DNA of 9,816 bases from an uncultured Ruminococcus sp. (GCA_945876405.1 CAMCOJ010000058.1:1-9816); one strand, 5' to 3'; shown: positions 1 to 6,803, counted from the stretch's first letter. Notes: generated from the letters alone by a model not told the origin. Numbers and translations are program-made.

Positions 1-590
1 AAATGAATGAGTGTAGAATTTATTCAAATGCCGGAGAAAATCATTTTATGACAAAGCGATTTGATCGAGCCTGTGGAAAAAAGATTCACATGCAATCATT
101 AGGAGCAATTGCGCATATCAGTTATAAAGAACCGGCATTGTGCAGCTACGAAATGGCGGCACAATATATGCGGAAATTAAAGCTTTCTATGAAAGAAATA
201 GAACAGTTCTATAGTAGAATGATATTTAATTGTTTAGCAGTGAATCAGGATGACCATGTTAAAAATATATCTTTTCTTATGAATCGTAGTGGTGAGTGGA
301 GTTTAGCTCCTGCATATGATATTACTTTTTCGTATAATCCAACTAATAAGTGGCTTAGAGCACACCAGATGACAATCAATCAAAAAACCAGAGATATTCA
401 GTTGACGGATATGCTGGAAGTCGGTAAAAAAATGGGAATACGAAAAAGAAAGTGTATGGAAATTATTTCGAGAATAAGCAAGGTTGTTTCAGATTTTGAG
501 AAGTATGCAACAGAGGCAAAGATTAGAGAAAAGACTTATTGTAATATTAGAAAGGTGCTTGACCAAAATAGAGTAGAAATTGATTCATAA
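1..590 (+). CDS. HipA-family Ser/Thr kinase toxin, C-terminal part (5' end outside window)
   Basis: This is the C-terminal kinase domain of a HipA-type toxin of the HipBA class, in which HipA is a cytoplasmic protein kinase; E. coli HipA phosphorylates GltX. The reading frame is open from the left edge. An ATG at position 3 exists, but the family normally has a long region before this point, so the gene almost certainly starts upstream. Counting from that ATG, HFMTKRFDR (14-22) is the typical HipA segment, NQDDHVKN (81-88) is the catalytic loop with the probable catalytic Asp83, and LAPAYDI (101-107) carries the probable metal-binding Asp106; the 23-residue spacing matches the D309/D332 pair of E. 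coli HipA. The ATP-binding loop and the autophosphorylation serine would lie outside the window. Its antitoxin or HipS-like partner is not visible. The gene is more AT-rich and uses AGA for arginine more than its neighbours, which suggests transfer. It ends 27 nt before the next gene. Confidence 0.88.
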   Translation, partial: MNECRIYSNAGENHFMTKRFDRACGKKIHMQSLGAIAHISYKEPALCSYEMAAQYMRKLKLSMKEIEQFYSRMIFNCLAVNQDDHVKNISFLMNRSGEWSLAPAYDITFSYNPTNKWLRAHQMTINQKTRDIQLTDMLEVGKKMGIRKRKCMEIISRISKVVSDFEKYATEAKIREKTYCNIRKVLDQNRVEIDS

Positions 591-604
591 ATCGTATTTT
601 ATGT

Positions 605-610
605 GGAGGA
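605..610 (+). promoter_or_regulatory. Ribosome binding site fixing the start of the kinase gene
   Basis: GGAGGA lies 7 nt before the ATG at 618. A longer frame could begin at the GTG at 603, but that would put the Shine-Dalgarno sequence inside the coding region, so the ATG at 618 is preferred. Confidence 0.8.
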
Positions 611-617
611 CAAATAC

Positions 618-1361
618 ATGAAGTTAATTCGACTGGCAGATAAAGTCATAGCAGTATCATCTCTGCACGAATATATCGCCGGTTACTGCAAGGACTATAT
701 TTCAGATGATACGCCTGATTTTGCGGTTCAGATTACGCAGTCAGACATTGACTATGAAAGAGAAAAATCAAAGCAGGAAGATATAAAAGAAGGTATTCCG
801 ATAAGGAATTTCAGTGATGAATACCTTGAAACGCTGGCTGTTTACCGGAAGACAGCGGAGAAAATGATTGATTATGATACCATCCTGTTTCACGGCTCAG
901 CTGTTGCAGTTGACGGTATCGGTTATTTGTTCACAGCAAAGTCAGGCACAGGCAAATCCACACATACAAGGCTGTGGAGAGAGCTTTTCGGTGAACGTGC
1001 GGTTATGTTAAATGACGATAAGCCGTTGATTAAAGTATCGGAAAATGGTATAATTGTTTACGGCACTCCATGGGACGGGAAACACAGGTTAAGTACAAAT
1101 ATAAGCGTTCCACTGAAAGCAGTCTGCGTTCTGGAACGTTCAGAGGAAAACCGCATTGAAAGGGTTACAGCTGATAGTGTATACGATATGCTTGTACAGC
1201 AGGTGTACAGACCGCAGAATCCGCAGAGGCTTCTGAAAACATTACAGCTGATTGATGTGTTGTCGGAAAATGCGGAACTTTACAGACTTGGCTGCAACAT
1301 GGATATATCAGCTGCCGAAACTGCTTATAATGCAATGAAAGGACAGACTTATGAAACTTAA
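618..1361 (+). CDS. HPr kinase/PEPCK-fold kinase of a RiPP-like cassette
   Basis: A 247-residue protein with a P-loop of the HprK/PEPCK type. Visible motifs are HGSAV (92-96) leading into the P-loop SGTGKST (109-115, Lys113), then LNDDKP (131-136) with two acidic residues probably involved in metal and phosphate chemistry, and YGTPWDGK (148-155). This pattern is typical of HprK-like proteins found beside PqqD and lasso-peptide genes, often annotated as phosphoenolpyruvate carboxykinase-like, and is unlike true HprK/P of sugar regulation, which has an additional N-terminal domain and a different P-loop context. Relatives such as the paeninodin kinase phosphorylate a serine of a precursor peptide; that role here is inference. 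It is the first gene of the five-gene operon and overlaps the PqqD gene by 11 nt, so translation is probably coupled. No clear promoter is seen in the 27-nt gap before it. The substrate is unknown. Confidence 0.78.
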   Translation: MKLIRLADKVIAVSSLHEYIAGYCKDYISDDTPDFAVQITQSDIDYEREKSKQEDIKEGIPIRNFSDEYLETLAVYRKTAEKMIDYDTILFHGSAVAVDGIGYLFTAKSGTGKSTHTRLWRELFGERAVMLNDDKPLIKVSENGIIVYGTPWDGKHRLSTNISVPLKAVCVLERSEENRIERVTADSVYDMLVQQVYRPQNPQRLLKTLQLIDVLSENAELYRLGCNMDISAAETAYNAMKGQTYET

Positions 1362-1608
1362 AGAATCGTTTATTACACATAAAAATAAAGATGACTACAT
1401 GATGATAGATGCATCAGGGAAGTTTGCAGGAATTATTCACAGCAATGCCACTGCAGCATTTATTATCGAATGTCTTAAAACGGAAACTACGGAAGATGAG
1501 ATACTGGAAAAAATGCTTGCAAAATATGATGCTGACAAAAATATTATGGCTGATAACGTCAGGAAAATAATTGATAAGCTGAGAAAAATCGAGGCTGTTG
1601 ATGAATGA
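1351..1608 (+). CDS. PqqD-like peptide-binding (RRE) protein
   Basis: An 85-residue stand-alone PqqD family protein. The N-terminal half has the short beta-strand pattern ending at NATAAFIIECL (32-42), the most conserved PqqD segment, followed by the helical part with TTEDEILEKM (46-55) and DNVRKIIDKLRKIEAV (68-83). PqqD proteins are winged-helix RiPP recognition elements that bind the leader of a precursor peptide and present it to modifying enzymes. The start is supported by AAAGGA at 1338-1343, 7 nt upstream of the ATG inside the end of the kinase gene. The presence of PqqD is the strongest single reason to read this operon as peptide-modifying. The usual partner, a radical SAM enzyme or a lasso/graspetide maturase, is not seen, so its client enzyme may be the kinase or the nucleotidyltransferase. 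The family is quite certain; the peptide partner is unknown. Confidence 0.87.
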   Translation: MKLKESFITHKNKDDYMMIDASGKFAGIIHSNATAAFIIECLKTETTEDEILEKMLAKYDADKNIMADNVRKIIDKLRKIEAVDE

Positions 1609-2041
1609 TATAAGTGTATTTACTTATGAGGAATACCTCGAAAAATATGGCACTCTGACATATAGAAATGTTGGTGTCAGTATGATGCCTTTGCTGAAAC
1701 AGGGGCGTGATATTTTTACAGTAAGAAAAAAAGAAGCCGACAGATGCAGAAAATATGATGTAGTACTTTATCGTCGCCCGCCTGATAAATATGTTCTTCA
1801 CAGAATTGTTGAGGTGAGGGAAAACGATTATGTTATACTGGGAGACAACTGCATTAATAAGGAATATGGCATTAAAGACTGTGATATTATTGGAGTGATG
1901 ACTGAATTTGTACACAAAGGTAAGACTTATTCAGTTAATGATATAAGATACAGAATATACAGCATACTGTGGTGTAGTTTTTCAGGGATAAGAATATTTT
2001 TAAAAAAGATTAAGATAAAACTGAAAAGGCGGCTCAGATGA
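1601..2041 (+). CDS. S24/S26 family serine peptidase (signal-peptidase-like)
   Basis: A 146-residue protein of the signal peptidase/LexA clan. GVSMMPLL (25-32) is the nucleophile box, with Ser27 in the S-M-x-P motif. YVLHRIVEV (64-72) puts His67 where bacterial type I signal peptidases carry the general-base lysine, as in the SipW/archaeal/ER type, and ILGDN (79-83) is the conserved GDN box. The start is taken as the ATG at 1601, 6 nt after GAGG at 1591-1594, giving an 8-nt overlap with the PqqD gene; a TTG one codon earlier is possible. Unlike housekeeping signal peptidases it has no N-terminal membrane anchor; instead the C-terminus (about 117-146) is aromatic and then strongly basic, which could give peripheral membrane attachment. 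In context, a role in removing the leader of an exported peptide is plausible but inferred. It overlaps the exporter gene by ATGA. Confidence 0.8.
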   Translation: MNDISVFTYEEYLEKYGTLTYRNVGVSMMPLLKQGRDIFTVRKKEADRCRKYDVVLYRRPPDKYVLHRIVEVRENDYVILGDNCINKEYGIKDCDIIGVMTEFVHKGKTYSVNDIRYRIYSILWCSFSGIRIFLKKIKIKLKRRLR

Positions 2042-3693
2042 AAAACAATACATTAAGATGGCTTTCTGGTGTGATGGGAAAGCATAAAATAAATGTACTT
2101 CTGCTGTCACTTATACAGGCTTTGCTTGGCGGGAGCGGGGTAATATATGCCCTGCTGCTCAGAGACGGTATAGACAGTGCCGCTGAAAAGGACAGGTCCG
2201 GGTTTATCCTGGCACTTGTTTCAGTGATTGTACTTGTAGCGGTTCAGATAACGCTCAGAGCCGTTGTTCGCTGGCTTGAGGAACATTCCCGTTCTGCGAT
2301 GGAGAATATTCTGAAATCAAGGCTTTTTGAGACCCTGCTGAAAAAAGACTATGCATCGGTTACAGACATTCATTCGGGGGAATGGATGAACCGTCTGACT
2401 TCTGATACAAAGGTGGCAGCTGACGGGATGGTTGATATTCTTCCGGGTGTGGTGGGAATGGCAGTGAAAATGGCCGGTGCTTTTGTTATGCTGCTGGTAA
2501 TTGAGAAGAGATTTCTTTTTATTATTCTCCCCGGAGGCGCAGCGCTGCTTCTGCTTACATATTTATTCAGAAAGGTTCTGAAAAGACTGCATAAGAGCAT
2601 TCAGGAAAATGACGGACGGCTTCGTATTTTTCTGCAGGAGCATCTTGGCAGTCTCATCATCGTCAGAAGTTTTTCGGCGGAAGAGCACACAGCAGAACAG
2701 GGAAAGCAGAAAATGTCTGCACACAAGGATGCAAGAATGAAGCGTAATCATTTTTCAAATGTATGTAATATCGGCTTTTCAGCAGCTATGAACGGTATGT
2801 ACCTTGTGGGATTTGCGTACTGCGGATTCGGGATAATCAGCGGTACTGTAAGCTACGGAACACTTACAGCCATACTGCAGCTTATTTCACAGATACAGTC
2901 TCCGTTTGCAAATATCACAGGTTATCTGCCGAAGTTTTATGCCATGACAGCAAGTGCCGACAGACTGCGTGAAGCTGAGGACTTTGCCGATGACTGCACT
3001 GATGAGGCATTTGACAGCGGTGAAATAAAGGATTTCTACGACAATGAGTTTTCAGCCGTAAAGCTGGATAATGTCTGCTTCAAATATAAGGACGATGACA
3101 GGGAGAGCGTACTTGAAAATGTGAGTTTCGTCATAAACAAGGGCGAGAATCTTGCATTTACAGGACATTCCGGATGCGGAAAGTCAACAGTGCTGAAACT
3201 CCTCATGTGCCTGTATCACTGTGACGGTGGCAGAATTATGATACAGAAAACAGATGGAACGGAAACGGAACTTACAGGCAGATGGCACAGGTTGTTTGCC
3301 TATGTTCCGCAGGGCAATCATCTGATGAACGGTACAATACGTGATATAATCGCATTTTCGGACAAAGAGGCTGATGAGGACAGAATCAGATCTGCACTGA
3401 AAATCTCCTGTGCTGAGGAATTTATTTCAGACCTTGAAAACGGCATTGATACGATGCTCGGTGAGCGCGGCGCAGGACTTTCCGAAGGCCAGATGCAGCG
3501 AATCGCAGTAGCAAGGGCGATATACTCCGATGCTCCGGTACTCCTGCTTGATGAGGCTACAAGTTCACTCGATGAAGCAACAGAAAAACAGCTCCTTGAA
3601 AATATCAGAAGTATGACGGACAAGACAGTACTGATAGTAACTCACAGACCGAAAGCCCTGGAAATATGTGATAAAACAATAAGTTTCACTTAG
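2038..3693 (+). CDS. ABC exporter with fused membrane and ATPase domains
   Basis: A 551-residue half-transporter of the ABCB/MsbA-like exporter type, expected to work as a homodimer in the cell membrane. The N-terminal part (about 15-310) holds hydrophobic helices near 16-40, 56-76, 136-156, 159-176, 245-268 and a last one around 275-300. The ATPase domain follows from about 340: Walker A GHSGCGKST (376-384), Q-loop Gln425 in YVPQ, signature LSEGQ (481-485, a common variant of LSGGQ), Walker B VLLLDEA (501-507, catalytic Glu506), D-loop SSLD (509-512) and switch His536. There is no C39 peptidase domain at the N-terminus, so if it exports a peptide the leader must be removed by another enzyme; the preceding S26-type protease is the obvious candidate. 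The start codon overlaps the stop of the protease gene. Cargo is not evident from sequence alone; in this cassette a modified peptide is the likely cargo. Confidence 0.9.
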   Translation: MKNNTLRWLSGVMGKHKINVLLLSLIQALLGGSGVIYALLLRDGIDSAAEKDRSGFILALVSVIVLVAVQITLRAVVRWLEEHSRSAMENILKSRLFETLLKKDYASVTDIHSGEWMNRLTSDTKVAADGMVDILPGVVGMAVKMAGAFVMLLVIEKRFLFIILPGGAALLLLTYLFRKVLKRLHKSIQENDGRLRIFLQEHLGSLIIVRSFSAEEHTAEQGKQKMSAHKDARMKRNHFSNVCNIGFSAAMNGMYLVGFAYCGFGIISGTVSYGTLTAILQLISQIQSPFANITGYLPKFYAMTASADRLREAEDFADDCTDEAFDSGEIKDFYDNEFSAVKLDNVCFKYKDDDRESVLENVSFVINKGENLAFTGHSGCGKSTVLKLLMCLYHCDGGRIMIQKTDGTETELTGRWHRLFAYVPQGNHLMNGTIRDIIAFSDKEADEDRIRSALKISCAEEFISDLENGIDTMLGERGAGLSEGQMQRIAVARAIYSDAPVLLLDEATSSLDEATEKQLLENIRSMTDKTVLIVTHRPKALEICDKTISFT

Positions 3694-3705
3694 AATTTAC
3701 AGAAC

Positions 3706-3710
3706 GGAGG
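3706..3710 (+). promoter_or_regulatory. Ribosome binding site of the nucleotidyltransferase gene
   Basis: GGAGG lies 4 nt before the ATG at 3715 in the 21-nt gap after the ABC gene. It is the only gene of the operon, after the first, with its Shine-Dalgarno sequence outside the previous coding region. Confidence 0.7.
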
Positions 3711-3714
3711 AAAT

Positions 3715-4833
3715 ATGAATCAGACGTTTTATGACCTGATATATCTCTGCAGATGTGCCGTAAACGGCACAGTTCCGTTAAAGGACAGAACAGATCAGAT
3801 GGACCTGGAACAGCTGTATACTGCTGCAAAGTACCACACTCTGACAGGAATTACAGCATGTGCTCTTGAAAGCGCAGGAATACATAATGATAAATTCCGT
3901 ACAGCAAAAGAAAAAGCATCAAGAAAAAATATATTTCTTGATGCTGAGAGGAAAAAGCTGTTTTCATTCTGCGAGGAAAACGGGATATGGTATATGCCGC
4001 TGAAGGGGAGTGTGCTTAAAGAGCTGTACCCTGATTTCAGTATGCGTCAGATGGCTGACAATGATATCCTGTTCGATGCCGGATATCAGCAGAAAATAAA
4101 AGAATACTTTGAGAGTAACGGATATCATACTGTAAGCTGCGGCAAAGGAAACCATGATGTATACGAGAAACCACCGGTGCTAAATTTTGAAATGCACACA
4201 TCTCTTTTCGGTAAGTCGCATGATACGAAATGGCATGAGTACTACGAAGATGTCAAGAAAAGACTTGTGAAGGACTGTGACAACAGTTACGGTTATCATT
4301 TTTCAGATGAGGATTTTTATATCTATATCATCACCCACGAGTACAAGCATTACTCAAACAGCGGTACAGGAATACGTTCACTGCTTGACTGCTATGTTTA
4401 TCTTAAGGCTAAACAGGTAACTCTGAACTGGACGTATATCGAAGCGGAATGTAAAAAACTCGGTATATCCGCCTTTGAAAAACAGAGCCGTGGGCTTGCA
4501 GGGAAGGTATTCGGAAACAGTAATTCCGAACTCTCTGATGAAGATAAAATTATGCTTGAACGTTATCTGAATTCAGGTACATACGGCACGCTGAAACAGA
4601 GTATCGAAAAAAGCATGGAAAAGTTTGCTGAAAAAACAGGAAGCAGGTCAAAGCTGCGGTATATTATGAACAGACTTTTTCCTGGTTCTGATTTTTTTGA
4701 AGCAAATTATAATCCTCTTTTCAGGCACAGAATATTTCTCCCGGCAGGATGGATATACAGAATATTCAGGTCAGCTGTTATCAGCAGAAAAAGAATAATG
4801 AATGAGCTAAAAATTGTTTTAAATGAAAAATAA
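3715..4833 (+). CDS. Nucleotidyltransferase family protein (NTP_transf_5 type)
   Basis: A 372-residue protein resembling the uncharacterised nucleotidyltransferase family PF14907. The diagnostic segments are YMPLKGSVLKELYP (93-106), RQMADNDILF (111-120) with the Asp115/Asp117 pair expected to bind metal as in pol-beta-fold transferases, EMH (159-161), and HEYKHY (208-213) followed by GIRSLLDCYVYL (219-230). In most family members the metal motif reads R.MGDIDIL; here it is RQMADNDIL, so both aspartates are kept. Members occur beside lasso peptide and other PqqD-containing clusters (for example with the paeninodin kinase gene), where they are suspected to modify the peptide or a phosphate on it; none of this can be read from the sequence. 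It is the last gene of the operon and ends 4 nt from the stop codon of the convergent pyrG gene, without a clear terminator of its own. Confidence 0.8.
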   Translation: MNQTFYDLIYLCRCAVNGTVPLKDRTDQMDLEQLYTAAKYHTLTGITACALESAGIHNDKFRTAKEKASRKNIFLDAERKKLFSFCEENGIWYMPLKGSVLKELYPDFSMRQMADNDILFDAGYQQKIKEYFESNGYHTVSCGKGNHDVYEKPPVLNFEMHTSLFGKSHDTKWHEYYEDVKKRLVKDCDNSYGYHFSDEDFYIYIITHEYKHYSNSGTGIRSLLDCYVYLKAKQVTLNWTYIEAECKKLGISAFEKQSRGLAGKVFGNSNSELSDEDKIMLERYLNSGTYGTLKQSIEKSMEKFAEKTGSRSKLRYIMNRLFPGSDFFEANYNPLFRHRIFLPAGWIYRIFRSAVISRKRIMNELKIVLNEK

Positions 4834-4845
4834 CAGGTTACCTGC
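4824..4845 (-). terminator. Possible weak terminator of pyrG
   Basis: Read on the - strand, GCAGG-TAA-CCTGT (the loop is the pyrG stop codon) is followed by TTATTTTTC. The stem is only about 5 pairs with a G-T closing pair and a 3-nt loop, so it is a weak candidate. In the + direction the same palindrome is not followed by a T run. Confidence 0.25.
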
Positions 4846-6436
4846 ATTCCTTTGCAGCTCTTATAAAGTCTGCGAACAGTCTGTGCGGTTTGTTCGGGCG
4901 TGACTTGAATTCAGGGTGGAACTGAACGCCCGTGAACCACGGATGATCAGGTACCTCAATTATCTCCACAAGTCTTTCGTCAGGAGATATACCTGCTATC
5001 ATAAGTCCGGCTTCTGTAAGTTTTGAACGGAAGGCGTTGTTGAACTCATAGCGGTGGCGGTGACGCTCGTAAATGAGTTCGCTGCCGTAAATGCTGCGGC
5101 ATTTTGAGGCCTCGCTGAGTTTGCACGGATACAGACCGAGACGCATGGTGCCGCCTTTCTGTGAAATTTCTTTCTGCTCTTCCATGATGTGAATAACAGG
5201 ATTTGCAGTATCGTCAAATTCCGTTGAATTTGCATTTTCAAGACCGGCTGCGTGACGGGCAAATTCCACTACAGCCATCTGCATGCCGAGGCAGATACCG
5301 AAGAACGGAATTTTGTTTTCGCGGGCATAACGGATTGACTCTATCATTCCTTCGATACCGCGTTTGCCGAAACCGCCCGGTACTATTATACCGTCACAGC
5401 CGCTGAGCTTTTCAGATACATTTTCCTCTGTGATATCATCTGAATCTATCCATTCGATATCCACGGAAACGCTGTTTTCAATGCCTCCGTGTCTCAGGGC
5501 TTCGGCAACTGAAAGATATGCGTCGTGGAGTTCCACATATTTGCCTACAAGACCGATGGTTACTTTGCCATCGGTTATTTTTGACCTCTGAACCATGTCG
5601 GTCCACTCTGCAAGGTCAGGTGTTCTGTCTTCGAGTCCGAGGTGGTGGCATACTGAAGATGCAAGACCTTCCTTTTCAAGCCATAGCGGTACTTCGTAGA
5701 GAGAAGGAGCAGTAAGGTTCTGAATAACGTCCTCTTTTCTTATATTGCAGAAGAGGGCGATTTTTTCGCGCATATCCACCGGAATTTCTACTTCACTTCT
5801 GCATACTATTATATCCGGCTGTATGCCGATTGAAAGAAGTTCCTTTGTGGAATGCTGTGTAGGTTTTGATTTTAGTTCTTCGGAGCCGGCGATATACGGA
5901 ACAAGAGTGACGTGTATATAGGTTACATTGTTTCTGCCCTGTTCTGTGCCCACCTGACGGATTGCCTCAAGGAAAGGTGTGGATTCTATGTCTCCGACGG
6001 TTCCGCCTATTTCCGTGATGACGACATCGGCATTTGCTTCTTTTGCGGCACTGTATACTTTGTTTTTGATTTCATTTGTGATATGAGGGATTACCTGTAC
6101 TGTTTTGCCGAGGTAGTCGCCGTTTCTTTCCTTGGTGATTACGTTCCAGTAAATCTTGCCTGTTGTTACATTGGAGTTGACGGTCAGATTTTCGTCAACG
6201 AAACGTTCATAGTGGCCAAGGTCGAGGTCGGTTTCAGCGCCATCGTCCGTTACGAAAACTTCACCGTGCTGGTATGGTGACATTGTGCCAGGGTCAACAT
6301 TTATATACGGGTCGAATTTCTGGATGGTTACTTTATAGCCGCGCTGTTTAAGTAGTCTGCCGAGTGAGGCTGCGGTTATTCCTTTACCGAGACCTGAGAC
6401 AACGCCGCCTGTGACGAAGATGTATTTGACTGACAT
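4838..6436 (-). CDS. pyrG: CTP synthase (glutamine-hydrolysing)
   Basis: Makes CTP from UTP, ATP and glutamine in the cytoplasm, the last step of pyrimidine nucleotide synthesis. The 532 residues are close to the usual length (E. coli 545). The N-terminal synthetase domain shows SGLGKGI (14-20, P-loop), [14 protein letters not shown] (41-54), [17 protein letters not shown] (63-79) and [11 protein letters not shown] (142-152, metal-binding Glu142). The C-terminal class I glutaminase domain shows GGFGKRG (354-360), the nucleophile Cys382 in GICLGMQ (380-386), HRYEFN (461-466) and the triad residues His507 and Glu509 in HPEF (507-510). All catalytic residues are present. The start is supported by AGGAG at 6446-6450, 9 nt upstream. 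It is transcribed alone, away from gltB, from a consensus promoter through a long leader. Its 3' end meets the nucleotidyltransferase gene with a 4-nt gap. Confidence 0.98.
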   Translation of the reverse strand: MSVKYIFVTGGVVSGLGKGITAASLGRLLKQRGYKVTIQKFDPYINVDPGTMSPYQHGEVFVTDDGAETDLDLGHYERFVDENLTVNSNVTTGKIYWNVITKERNGDYLGKTVQVIPHITNEIKNKVYSAAKEANADVVITEIGGTVGDIESTPFLEAIRQVGTEQGRNNVTYIHVTLVPYIAGSEELKSKPTQHSTKELLSIGIQPDIIVCRSEVEIPVDMREKIALFCNIRKEDVIQNLTAPSLYEVPLWLEKEGLASSVCHHLGLEDRTPDLAEWTDMVQRSKITDGKVTIGLVGKYVELHDAYLSVAEALRHGGIENSVSVDIEWIDSDDITEENVSEKLSGCDGIIVPGGFGKRGIEGMIESIRYARENKIPFFGICLGMQMAVVEFARHAAGLENANSTEFDDTANPVIHIMEEQKEISQKGGTMRLGLYPCKLSEASKCRSIYGSELIYERHRHRYEFNNAFRSKLTEAGLMIAGISPDERLVEIIEVPDHPWFTGVQFHPEFKSRPNKPHRLFADFIRAAKECR

Positions 6437-6665
6437 GATTATCTGCTCCTTTTTTATTAATAATAGAATACGGATTTTTTTGTTACGGTTTCAGGATACA
6501 GGCTGCATAAATTTTTTTGTTTTTTGCAGGGCTTTGCGGTCGCCCTGCACCTTCGCACGCCCTGCATAACTTTTAATTATTGGGGTAAAGATTGAAATAA
6601 ATGAAGGTGAAAGTTTGAAAATGCAAGATGTGTTATTTTTACCTGCAACAAAAATTTTCCTTAAC
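6437..6665 (-). promoter_or_regulatory. Long structured leader of pyrG
   Basis: From the promoter at 6672-6700, transcription should start near 6665, leaving about 229 nt before the pyrG start codon. No convincing leader peptide is seen. The middle carries a GC-rich repeat set (6525-6566) in otherwise A- and T-rich sequence, followed in the pyrG direction by an A-rich stretch, so it is not an intrinsic terminator. The predicted start lacks the GGGC run needed for the Bacillus subtilis type of CTP-sensitive reiterative transcription. Regulation by this leader is inference; I do not recognise it as a known riboswitch. Confidence 0.45.
6525..6566 (-). repeat. Competing repeats: one inverted and two direct copies of an 8-9 nt unit
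   Basis: On the + strand TGCAGGGC (6525-6532) is the exact reverse complement of GCCCTGCA at 6542-6549 and again at 6559-6566; the two direct copies, CGCCCTGCA, are 17 bp apart. In pyrG mRNA two copies emerge first and the single complementary copy last, so two mutually exclusive 8-bp hairpins are possible, with loops of 9 and 26 nt. It could be an RNA switch or a dispersed intergenic repeat. Confidence 0.7.
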
Positions 6666-6671
6666 AAAAAT

Positions 6672-6700
6672 ATTATATTACTATCAAAGCTATTTGTCAA
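6672..6700 (-). promoter_or_regulatory. pyrG promoter (consensus sigma-A)
   Basis: On the - strand TTGACA (6700-6695) and TATAAT (6677-6672) are separated by exactly 17 nt: a perfect match to the vegetative consensus. The start point is expected near 6665. Confidence 0.85.
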
Positions 6701-6773
6701 GCCATTTTGATGATTTTCTGATTTGCATATCCGGTAGGGTTGGGGAAAGAAACTTTTGAGTTAAAATAATAAA

Positions 6774-6803
6774 TTTGCAATTTGGTGTTGACAAAGTTGC
6801 AAA
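6774..6803 (+). promoter_or_regulatory. Inverted repeat over the gltB -35 box, operator candidate
   Basis: TTTGCAATTTGG (6774-6785) and CAAAGTTGCAAA (6792-6803) are inverted copies matching at 10 of 12 positions around a 6-nt centre. Each arm contains the palindrome TTGCAA, and these lie 22 bp apart, about two helix turns. The dyad covers the -35 box, a usual place for a repressor. It does not resemble the GlnR/TnrA box, and I cannot name the regulator. Confidence 0.45.

Noticed and set aside
559..589. Promoter at the end of hipA (TTGACC and TTCATA)
   Set aside because: The spacing is 19 nt and the -10 is poor. It may still serve the operon, but the match is too weak to annotate.
603..617. 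GTG start at 603 for the kinase gene
   Set aside because: It would place the GGAGGA ribosome binding site (605-610) inside the coding region; the ATG at 618 has that site at a proper 7-nt distance.
2038..3693. Bacteriocin exporter with built-in leader peptidase
   Set aside because: There is no C39 cysteine peptidase domain: the membrane domain begins within the first 20 residues.
4842..4857. Hairpin CTGCA/TGCAG at the end of pyrG as a terminator for the + strand operon
   Set aside because: Only 5 pairs and no T run after it in the + direction; it codes for the end of PyrG.
6512..6549. Intrinsic terminator made of the GC-rich hairpin and the adjacent T run
   Set aside because: On the + strand the T run comes before the hairpin, and in the pyrG direction the hairpin is followed by A residues; neither order gives a terminator.
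6491..6700. 69-codon frame on the - strand before pyrG
   Set aside because: It begins at the -35 box of the pyrG promoter, upstream of the predicted start of transcription, has no good ribosome binding site, and its sequence resembles no protein I know.
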